A DNA stretch of 64,000 bases from NCBI RefSeq assembly GCF_921293095.1, contig NC_060247.1, positions 56,827,111 through 56,891,110 of the forward strand. The letters are read 5' to 3'. A program made the position numbers and the translations under genes. The notes under the pieces were generated by a model, which was not told the origin of the DNA, made no database searches, and was given only the letters and a program-made list of their open reading frames with translations. Below, in pieces: positions 11,198-23,100 of the stretch; the first letter of the stretch is position 1; every line of letters begins with the position of its first letter. The DNA is from Ischnura elegans (Eukaryota > Arthropoda > Insecta > Odonata > Coenagrionidae).

Positions 11198-14100
11198 ATG
11201 CATTTTTCAATACCTGACACGGAAGAATTCAGCGATGATAGTGGATCAACTTATATGGTACTCAAAGAAAACGTGTTATTTAATGAAATGATGTTAAATT
11301 TGTATTTATATATTTTAAAAATTTTAAATTTTTTAGGGATACAATTTACACATTAATGGAGCTTTTCACTGCACGTTGAGGTACAGACAGCTTCACCATC
11401 TGCATGAACTTCTTAAGCGAGAATATAACACAAATGCGCTGCCTTATTTTCCTTCCAAGAAAATCCTTCCACTGACTCCAAACCAGTTGGAGGAAAGACG
11501 AGCTCAACTTGAGAAGTACATTCAATTAGGTACTACACAGCCTATAAATTTCAACAGAAATGCCTGATTTTGTCGATTTCGCCTGAACTCATAATTTTGA
11601 AATGTTTGTATTTTTTTCTAGTTGGACAAGATAGTAATATAATCCTCTCGGAGCTCTTCAATGGGTTCCTATTATGCGCTCAACATGAAACTCGAAAAAT
11701 GTTTGAGTGCAGAGTCGTTGGAAGTTGGGAGGGTGGTGAGGAAGTTGATCTGGAAGTGTTTCTCATGAATGGATTCAGGGTACCATTGAGGATAAACTCA
11801 AACGAATGCTCAAGTGAAGTACTGGAGGTGGGTGAATTTAAATTTTGCATGAACTGTGAAATACATGTCTCTAAATCTCCTTATCAAGTGTATGGATGTA
11901 CATTCCTATTTTTGTCAAGTGCTCGTGGAAGAGATTTATTTCTTAAATAGATTTGATTCTGTTGTTAAACATTTGGTTAGGTTTTACAGCTATCTAAAAT
12001 ACAAGTGTTTTTCCTTTCAATTTCCAGAAAGTGTGCAGACAAATTCAACTCCCTTCTGAGCTCATCTATTACTTTTCCTTATTCCTTATTAAAAGAGAAG
12101 ATGATGGCCACATTACAAGTAAGGCTAAGTTATCACATTTTTTGAATAGGTTCTATGAGTTAAGATTAAACACGATCTTCATGTTAAAATATTGAATGTT
12201 TGTTAAGAGCATAGTAAATGTTAGAAATTAAGCTTTGAGTTTAATCATGCATGAAGTAAATTTATCTTAGAAATATTAGATAATAGAGCTGAAAGAGCAA
12301 TTAATTTGAAATTGGCTCATTGAAAAGTGTATTTAAATAACTCCATCATGAGTTCAAAACTTTCATTCCTTAAAAGTTTCATATTTTCTGTCACTGCAAA
12401 ATAATAAGTCCCACATGAATGGCCGGCTCAACGTGGTATATTTATTATTACCATTTTATGAAAATAGTATACCTTTTAAAGTAGGTCTTCATGGCATATT
12501 TTGTCTACCACTCCATCTTGTCCCCTTTCGAACCGACAATATCCTTTGACCCCATATGAGGCTTATTATTCTTCATTATTTCTGTGAGCTGAGCCACTTT
12601 TCTTTCCCTATCAATTTTTCTCTCCACTATCACTATGCCCATCAATTCTGCATTCCATTTTCTCTCTGTCTGTTTGTTTTTGCCTTGCTCCTTCCAAGGC
12701 ACAAAGACAAAATTAAAGCATTAACAAAGAGCTGCATGTAACAAGTGGCTTTGAATGCTGTCACATGCGTGCTTGTAAAATTATATACACCAAGGGTGAA
12801 ATTTGCTGTGAAAAGAATGTGTGGATTCAGTGGTGTTTGAATCCACACGTACTACCTGAACCTGCTTGAACTACAGTACACTCCCGATTATCCGGGGTAA
12901 TGATGGTGAGAGATGGCACGAATAATCGGAAAACACGGATAATCCAAACTTTCAGTTAAATGTCTTTTAATGTTCATAATTTACTTAAAACAAACAATAT
13001 ATTATTATTTATGCAGTTATTGTGTTGCTTTAGAGTGCTTCCAGGACTCCTTGAGAGCTTTCTTCGCCAGTTCGCGATCTTTTTTTAGCGACGATAGCGT
13101 GGATGTACTCGTATTATTAATGCTTTGTGTATGGCCTGGTTTCGAAAACCACGCATCCGTGGCTGTGTGATAACGGATACAGGAAAAAGGTTTGCACGAA
13201 TGCTTCAAAACCACTGCTTCACGTTGCAAACTACACTGTCAGGCACTACGCCACGTACTCGCATCTCGCACAAGTTGCCCGAGTTGAAACTGCTGCGGGA
13301 CTTGTATCCGTGATCAAGGAGCGCGGTCGCGCACTGCGAGGCTTGGAAAACAGGAACATGGTGCTCCCGTGAATGCAACTAGAGCGCGATCGCTTCCGTT
13401 TTACGAAGGGGATTCTAACGGAAATGATAAGCCCCGTATGTCCTAGCATTGATGCAGTAATTCTGGTGATTTTGCGTAGGATTTTTAAAAACAAAGATCG
13501 CGGAAAAAATTGAACGAGAGTGAAAATCATGCACGGATAAACCGCAACCCGGATAAACCGCAGCCGGATAATCAGGAGTCTACTGTATTTGAATTTCACT
13601 TTGGAAGAAGATGGCTTGGTGGGGTAACTGGATGCATATCTGACCAGCAATCGAGAGATCAGACTTTGAATCCTGGTTAAGCCAAATGTTTTTTTCATTG
13701 TTAATTTCACCCTGGGAGTAAATAATTTTACACAGCACATGTGACTGCATTCAAAGTCACTTTTTATATGCAGTGCTTTTTTCATGTGTTAATTTTATCT
13801 TTATAGGAACAAAATATGTTTTTTAGAATGTTTCCATAACTAGAAGCAAATCTCACTAATATCCCTGATAGGTGTCTTTGTAATATTAGTGAGGTTTTAC
13901 TTAGAAACATTATCCTCCTCAGCTTAGAGCTAGATCTAGCTATCTATTTATTTATCTATTTATCTTCCTGCTTTCAACGGAAAATCTCTTAAAACAGCGA
14001 GTTAATGGCCCAGTCTCCTTCAAAGGGCATTGACTTACATGCCAGGGAAAAGTTCCTCCTTCTTTAGTGTTGAGTTTTGATTCAGCAAACTCTTGAAAAT

Positions 14101-17100
14101 GTATCTGATATTGCTAGTCCCTGTTAAACCTGGGTTGTGTATTACAATTAGGGATGATTCGATTCCAAATGTCAATTCTCATTTTAATCCGTTCACTGGC
14201 ACGGAATCAAAAATCGATCGCATAAAGTCGATTCTGATTCCATAGATTCCATGTTGTTAAATATTTTGAAAATAGACCATAAGCTTGGCACATAAAGGGT
14301 GCCGCACACCTGAGCCATTGTGCTCTCTACATTATTAAGTTACCATTTTTTATGTCTGAAACAGTTGAAGTGTTTATTATTTTATGAATGCTGAGGAGAA
14401 TATATGTATTACCAAAATACTACTTTTCTATTTTTAATAAATATACTTTTTGGGTCACTTCATTGTCTTAGTTATTTTATTCCATTCTATTCTTTAAATA
14501 TTTGTGACGGCAATGCTATTGACAAATCAATATCCCTCCTGTTAGTATGAATAAGAATCAATGGATTCAGGAATCGATTTGAAAGAATCTGAATTGGAAT
14601 CGTAAATGATAAAAGTGACATTGACTCATCCCTAATATTATTATAGGTTTATTAAGAATTTTAGGGCAATAATTTCCATCTCCATAATTGAAAAATCATT
14701 CTGAGTAATGCCGTAAACTGTTGTATAATTGATATATGATCCAGTGGTATTCAATTCGTCAATTCCCACAGTGCTGATTATTCCCTTGAAACTTGTTTCC
14801 ACTCTGTTGTTTACTATGGTTTGGCAATTCTTCTAAGGGGAGAGTCAAGTCCTGCTGCACTCAGTCCTCACCTGTTTACGTATGGTCCGTGTCAATCATG
14901 AAGGGTGGGTTTTTCTACATATCAAGAGTATGAATGTTTGTTATTGTCTATCTTGTCCTGAATTTGTGACATTAAACTTGTCCTTAAACGAAACATAATT
15001 CTAAATTAGCGACATTTAAGAAGTTGATAATGAATAAATAATATAAACATTTTCATGCTTAATAGAACAATTTGTGAATAGAAATTAAACTAGTTTGATC
15101 TTGGTTGTAATTGCACAATTTCTGGCTCTTCCAATTGTTTATGCAACGGTTTAAATTGTGATATCTAATTAATTGAATTCAGAAGTATAGCTGAAAAGAC
15201 TGAAATAAATAAGTTGATCTGGACTTCTTTCTTTAGAGAAATTGATCCAACTAATATCCAATAAATCTCTGATGCTAGCATTGAAGATATTTAAATTGAC
15301 ACTGTATTGGGTGTTAGTATTCCTGTGCCAATGCATAATTTAATAAAAAAATTAAATGCTTTACAGAAGTTAATTTTATGGTTTCTTCTGGTAATTTTTC
15401 CAGTACTCAGGAAGCTCCAGGATTTCGAATCACCGTACATATCGCAGAAGTCTATGAACTGTGTGTCCCGGATTGTTCTTCGGAAAAGGTATGTAGACCT
15501 CAACACTTATGAATAATCTCATTCTCATTTTTAAGTAATGCAACATAATTATAAAATTCGAGGAATCAAGCGAGATGGAGTGGAATTGATTCATAATGAA
15601 AATTGCAAGTCAAGTTTCATTATTTTGCAACATAAATAATTATATGGTTTTTCTGGGGTTAAAAGAGAAGCCTCCTAAAAACAGTAAGCAGAAGAAGGGA
15701 CAACTTAGTTGGCCACATTTTGAGGCACGATGGTCTGATGAAGACAATCGTTGAAGGACAAGTGGAAGGGAAAAAGGGCAAGGGACGGCCCCGAACGAGT
15801 TATATAGGACAGGTTATAAAGGATGTAAAAGAGAATAAATATGTAGCTATGAAGAGATTAGCGGATAGGAGAGAAAAATGGAGAGCTGCGTCAAACCAAT
15901 CTTAGGATTGTTGACTAATGATGATGATAATTTTTTCTCTTTCACTCTCCTGTATTCTCCCATTGTGTATTTTATATTTTTCCCATTTTATTATGACTAT
16001 TTTTAGTTTTATATGACTACTTTCTGTGAGATTTTTACTTTATTATCTTAAGTAATTTCATTTTTTTTGTAGAATTAATTGTGTAACCTCTATTTCATTA
16101 GAATGCTGGTTGATATTGTTAGTCACAGCGCCAGTGTAGTTGACATTTCTCATTGCCATGCCTCCTTAATTTTAAATTTGTAAACATTTATTTTCGTGTT
16201 TTTTTCAAGTGATCATTATCATATGTGTCATTAATGTTTTTATTTTGTCCATTAGTTATTTTATTGCATTACTCCTCTCCAGAATGCATATGTTGTCTTA
16301 TTTTTTTAATAAATTGTTACATCATACCTTTCAAACTTAATGGATGGTTGGAGGGTGGGGAAATCACATATCCCCCAATGAAAAATATGAAGTGGAAGAA
16401 GATGTGTTGGTATTACAGGTGGTACAATATCTGGTGCAAATTCATGGGACCTGGGTTTGAATCCTGATTAAGGCAAATTGTTTTTATTCTGAGGAATTTT
16501 TGCACCAAGATATTCCCAGTTATCAATGTTGAATGAACACAGGAGCCTATAGGCAGTACCTGAAGTCAATCATGTATGAAAGAAGGACGATATATATTTT
16601 GCTTGTATAGATAGTTTGACTTTCAACATTGACCTAGCTCTTGCATTTGTGAATGATGTAGTCTTCTACATTTGCAACACCTGAGTTTAAGACATATATG
16701 ATTTTAACGATTGAAGTCAATATTAAAAATGTAGTACTTTATTAAATGTTGTAGTTTACTTTTTTAATAATAGTTTTAATTTAAAAAATCATTTGCTGTT
16801 AGTATTAATTTAAGAGATGTGTTATTTGTTACTTCATTGCAGGTATTGACCTGGCAATATTTTGGTATCATTCCATTGCGACTCTATCAGGTAAATTTTA
16901 TTAGGGTTTATACCCTTTTTCCGAACTGTTGGCGGCTGGGCAGTATAGAGCTAGTAGCCAATAAGAAGCGCTGGCCCTTCCACCTCACTTTTCCCCTCCA
17001 TTCCCTTCCCTTTTCCCCTCCGCTCCCCTCCATACAGAAGACCAGCGTTGCCAGTCTGTGGAAATAACTGTATGTGAAGCAATATGAGCGCGATCTCCCC

Positions 17101-20100
17101 AGATTACATTTGGCAACACTGAGCTGGGGAGCAATGTTCACTGCACGAAAGTCGGAGAGAGACTGTGGCCTCCTATACACTTACACCTGCCACTCTCCTG
17201 TGATTGGCTAGAAGAGTGAGTGGGCCTCGAGCACGTTCAAGGTTACCCGCCATCAGTCGGGAAAAAGGGTATAGAACACGGTGCAATACATACTTCTTAG
17301 AATTTGATGCATTATTATAGTCCAAATAGACCAATAAATAACTATGCTATGGAAAATGTAGGTGGCTTAGCCTTTTTCGTACTAAAGACGAAAATATGAA
17401 TCTGGACGTTTCTTGGCCCGGGAAATGAAAGCTGCAATTTTCATTGGAGATTTTCCTATGCAGGTAAACAAATGCCGAATGTATACGTTTCCTAGCTCTC
17501 TCCCCCGTTTATGACGGTTGCGGGTGTGTGATGTCTTTATTTCGGGACCCAACACAGTGGGGCTTAGGCTTTACCCTTGAAATCCAGGAGAAGGTACCCG
17601 AACCCCTCGTCTTATATTACCCCTCTTAGTGGTAAGGGACCATGGTCATAAAATTGTTCATCCAGTCATTTTGCAAAATAAATATTTGTTCCTTTCTCAA
17701 AAAATATAAGCTAAGAATTGAATTATTTGTCTTTCGAGCAGCGTTCACAATTTTTTCCACAATCAGTTCATTTGTTTTTTAACAAATTTAAAAAAATTGT
17801 GTGAAGTCTAAAGTACAATATGTATTTGGAGCTGGATGAGAGTGCACTTGCATTTTTGTTTTGTTGCAAAGAGAGCTTCAAGCTGTACTTCTGGCTAGCT
17901 CTAGATGGGTTTTGGATAATAAATCTAATCAGAAAGCCTATGGTACACTCTTGTGTGAACTAATGCTGTTAATAGTTCTATCTATCTTCTTCTGATGACA
18001 ACTGTTAATGCTATGGCTCCAAAGCAATTGTTTATTTAAATCCCTGGTGGTTGGTCTCATAATACTAAAAAATTTATTTAGTTGGAGTGACCCTTCTACT
18101 ATTTGTGTACAGTGTATTTAAAACTCTATGGTTATTTTATGTTCTCTTTTTTGTTCAATCAGCTACTGGGATCCAGCATTTGATGAAGATTTGATCCAGG
18201 ACCGTGTTGGCTTGAATCTCTTGTATGTGCAAACAGTTGCAGATGTTGAGCGAGGTGGTTGGCTTATGCGTGATGAAGGTGGTAGCCGCTCATCAGGGGA
18301 TGATACTCGTTCTCTTCTTGCTTCACTTCAAGCCAGGGGTGCTAAAAAAGAATACTTGGAGGCTGCTCGGAGAAATCTCCATCGCTATGGTTTCGTACAT
18401 TTTGGACCTTGTGTTTGTGACTACCCCAAACCTGGTACTCCTGCAGTGGTTAGTATAGGCCCACGAGAGTTGGTTTTGAGAATAACAGTTCAAGATGAAG
18501 GAGGAGTTGGTAAAACTCGTGAAGGAGTCTTCAAGGTCACAAGAATGAAGTGTTGGAGGATTACAACCTTACATGTTTGTATATTTTCCTTTTTTCTCTT
18601 ATTGTAGTTATAATGATAATTGTACTCTTTGATTTTTTGAAACTAGAGTAACTGTAGTGACTCCAGCTGTAGGGTCCCCAGCATTGACCTCACAACTTTT
18701 AAGAGTTATTTTATCCATACTGGTTGAATTTCATGAAATAGTGGACCTTGCAAATGGGCCACCCGACACATGCCTAAGCTTGAACGTCATACTTTGCTAC
18801 TTTGGAGTTAATATTTATGTGTCGTTAATAGTGTAGCTGCTATTTAACAATGAAAGCATGTAGAAGATTTGTAAAAACGTTTTCTAGTCTCAAGAATTTT
18901 AAATAGAGTATATACTAAATCTGACTGTATGTGCTCAACAGACCAGTATAGCAACAAATGAAAAAAATGCTAATTTAAAGATTCTATATGATAGGGTGAC
19001 TTAAACAAATACCAATAGAGGCCCAAATTGTAAGATATTGCAAAAATACTGCAGCAACTCTATGGCACTGAAAAATCACCAACGGAACTAAATTTGCAAA
19101 TCCAAATGAGGGATAAAACTCATATTTTATTCCACATTACGCAAAAATTCCCTTGAGATTAATTTCCACCATAATGTCACGTAAGAGTATATAAACTCAG
19201 TTTAACATTTCTGAAACTTGGTAAAAATGAAGAATTATGTAGATAGTATCATAAATAATGGACAGTGAGTGAAACTCTTAATTTATTCTTGTGTTTTTCT
19301 CAGTGATGTAGTCGTTGCGTTCTGGTATGAATGGCCATTTTCAGAATTAAAATATACTATTTAAAACTGGCTGGATGGGAATCTTGAAAAATGCTGTCCC
19401 TGAATTAAACCTTTAATAATTATAAAGAAGTATGGTTAGTTTTAAAACTAATCAGGAAGCAATTGAATCTGGCTTTTTTAAAAACTCTATGCCAGAAGTA
19501 AAAAGTACAGTCTGTAATGGTCCACTGTTTTGGTATGAAATGCATGGGTTTCATTGCTTAGTGAAGAAGTTAACATGTGATGAAACAGAAATTTTTTAGT
19601 AATAAATCAAGAGTGGAGCATTACGAAAAGCAATATTTATTTTAAAGGAAGCAGCATTCTAATGGATTGAATTTTTCCACTCAGAACAAGCGGGAAGCTG
19701 ACATGCGGGCAGATTCTCCCCCTTCCACATCATCATCATCCTCGTCATCTACACCATCTTCCTCATCCTCTTCCCCAACTTCAGGTGGCCAAGTCGGTGG
19801 AGAGGGACGAAGTAATTCCATGGGTATTCCTCAATTTGAGCTATCATTTGAGTACCTTTTGTCGAAAGATAGACTTCAGTGGGTGACAGTAACCAGTGAG
19901 CAGGCTATCTTAATGTCTATATGTCTTAGAGATGTGGTTGATGAGTTGTTACTGAAGAGGAATGGAGGATCTCTTGGTTTGGTAAGTTTTAACTTCATCT
20001 GATGTATCTTACTGTTGATGCTTTCATAATTTATTGTGTTTTTCTCAGGTAGTGGTTCTTTATTACAAATTAACTTTTATTTCAATTAAGAAATGATTAA

Positions 20101-23100
20101 AGTGATGCAGTTTTTTTTGTATTCATTATCATCATTCATTGGTAAAATAAAATCACCTCTAGCAAATAATTGCTTCCTATGGCATTGACCTAAGCAGGGG
20201 ATTTGTCTACCTTCCATGAACCCTGGTACTGCATGGTTTTGCTGTTCATTGTCCATTTCAGCCCTCTGCTTCTCAGAATCCGGTCCAGTCATTGCCCCAT
20301 CTTCATTCTCTACTATGTTTGTATCTGGACCTCTTATGTTGGTTATTTTGGAGCTGGTACAGATCAAGGGACTCTAGTGTATAGGATCTTTGAGGTCCCC
20401 TATTGTTTCCTCATAGGCAGGCTAATTTTTACAGATGATGATCACCACCTTAGTTCCTTGGACACATGCCACCTTTGGCTCTCCACCTCTAGCATACAAT
20501 AGTGTTCCTTCATTTCATCATGTTGTTCTTCTTCTGCTCTACATTAGAATGACTGATGAACTTCAACAACCTATTTTTCTGATTGCTTTTTATTAGCTTA
20601 CTTAAAGTGATATATATATATGCTCTCTGTTCTCCCTTTTTTTCATGTCTCGGAGATGTTTGCCTTTAACTTCTTCTTGGTAACCTATCATGACACATCT
20701 TCTCAGTCTTGGGCCAAATTTATCATCCTTTAGACTCTCTGCTGTCCGTAACCATGCTGCACATCCAAAAATTCACTGGAGAAGAGAGCTAGTAATCAAA
20801 ATCAAATCTCTGTAATTCTCTCAAACTCCAATGTAGCCAACTTATGTCAGTTGTTGCTGGCACCTCCCCTCAGAATTAAGTTGTTTCTTCAGATTCCACC
20901 TACATGCAAATTATTTACTATTAGAGTATGCATTTGTCAACTTAAAGGATGAAGTAAAGATTGAGTTATTGCTGAATCATTATCTTGTTTATTACCGGCT
21001 ACTTTTCCCTCGTGTTTTTCTGCCTTCCTCTCTCTTTTACAGTATTTGAATGGTGTTCTTGTGTACATTCTTGTTGTAAAGAAATTGAGTCAACTAAAAT
21101 TTTTTTAATGCTTGCAGTGAAATTATCATTGCATTTTCAATATTTTAACTTCTGAGGTACTCTGTTAGAAAAGATTGGCTTGTGAATATGTTTCATTGAA
21201 ATTATAGCTGAGTATGCATATGATACAATTTCTTAATTTTTCAGGGTCTCAATAAGTCTCCTATTCAGTCATCTCTTCGTTTGTGGGGTAAGGGCTCCGA
21301 GAAGAGTGGAAAATGGTCTTACATGAGATTGGATGGAAGTGTAATGACATCTGGACTGCCAAGCAGGGTGCATGACAATGGAAAATATGTAAGAACCTTT
21401 ATTTTAGATACCTAAATAATTAGGTTTTCATTGAAGAATAGTCGGTTCTTAAATTTTTTCAGTTCTCCCTAATCGATTCTCTGTTCTTGATACTCGGTTC
21501 CAAGGATGAACTCTTATTATCTGGCAAATTTAAATGAGCAATCACAACAAATTAATAAAACTAATTTCACTAAAGATGTAAATTAGCAGGAAAGCTATGT
21601 AAAAAAACTTAAGATCGTCTCCATAATTTTATTTGCCAAGCAAAAGCATTTAAACAACATGTTAAAGTATGCATGATTGACCAATATGTCACATTAAATC
21701 AGTCAAGCGCTGGTTCTTTCTCCAGGTTTTGATTGAAAAAATTCTACATTTTTACCCTATCTATTATTCATGGTTAAATAAAAACACAGTACTATTCCAC
21801 AACCTTATATTTGCAGTCTACTAGTTTCAACGTTACAACGTCATTATCAAGACTAACTGAGAAAAGCATACAACATCCAGCCTTATTTATCCAACAATAG
21901 TGTGAGGGAAGGAGGAGGGGGGGGGGAACTAAATGAGGAGGAGCATTGAGCATTGTTGGTTGGGCATTGTTGGTTGGATAGGAGGTTCAAAACAAAAAGT
22001 ATAAAAGTTTGGGGAGGTGGGGTGGGGGCAGGCAGATAAAAGTCAGGTGGTAACGAGGTTAATGAGAAGGGGAGGAGGAAGGATTGTCAAGGAAGAAGTC
22101 AGATTTTAAAACAGTAGATAAAAAGTTAGAACATTTGAATACCGTCATATCATTAAAAATTTCGATGTTGCGTGCAATTTTTTTTGCCTGTAGCACTGAA
22201 CAGGCATTTACTGAAAGCAGTAGTGGTTGATGTTGATTTTGAATGACTGTGCTAATATGCTTGGAGCACGGTATACATACTGCATAACATCAGTATCAAT
22301 AGTGAAACTCCCCCAACATCTGACGACACCATCCGTTAATTTGTTGTGACTTGTGAGTCAGTTCAAAATATATTCCGTATTCTGCAATGTAGCTTAAATT
22401 GTTACTTTAATTGACCACTTGTTCGCATGCTTCACTGTCACAGTTCTTGCAAATCCAAAAATAAACTGCTCAACAAGCTGGTACAGCAACACCATGGATA
22501 AACTGAGCTATGAGCTAACTCAAAATTGCAATGCAGTGTTGCATTCCGCAGGATAACCACACTTTTCGATGCCTTGTATAGGTTTATGAACTTACGAACA
22601 AGCTCTCAGAATGCATCTTATTAGTATGTCAAAGAATTACTGTACATGTTTAAGATTCAATAGTAAGACCACTTTCAGACGAAATGATTTTCCACCGGCC
22701 GCCTTCACGGCACACTGCATTGCAGGGAGTTGTCTCATCTGAAACCAGCCTGAATTTCACTTGAATGGTGGCTGGCGAAAATTCGTTCTGTCTGAAAGCG
22801 GTCTCAATGTAGCATTGAGTGTATTTCACGCCGTGGACAGCCCATCGCCGGGCCGGATTGAAATAGGTGCCGTGCTATCAACGGCTCGATTCGACACGTT
22901 TGAAGACATCCAAAGAGACCAATGGTAAGTTGAAAGAACGATGCCGTGCCATGGACGGTCGCAGGAAAAAAGTCGGCTCATTTTAAACTACCCGGGTACG
23001 GAAATGTTACAATGTTGGCTAGAGCGACAAACTAACAAACCCTTAAATGCACGTGTTTGCGATTAACTCTCGAAAGAAATAAAACGTGGATGCCACGCAA

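Larger units (their letters stand above)
12730..13777. mobile_element. Element with ~75-bp inverted terminal repeats, interrupted
   Basis: The left arm (12730-12802) and right arm (about 13704-13777) are imperfect inverted copies, sharing GACTTTGAATGC-type, GTCACATG, GTAAAATTAT and AGGGTGAAAT blocks. Between them lie a SINE-like segment (about 13600-13680, B-box-like CTTTGAATCC) and a separate pogo-like MITE (12874-13585). Without that insert the host element would be about 336 bp. The family is not recognised; it lies in SNX17 intron 4. Confidence 0.6.

Noticed and set aside
13246-13785. 179-codon minus-strand open frame
   Set aside because: It spans the right half of a pogo-like MITE, a SINE-like segment and a terminal repeat; it is a by-product of GC-richer repeats and resembles no protein.
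15720-15905. Host gene coding for MRHDGLMKTIVEG...
   Set aside because: It is the C-terminal end of a LINE reverse transcriptase with a short tail, not a host gene.
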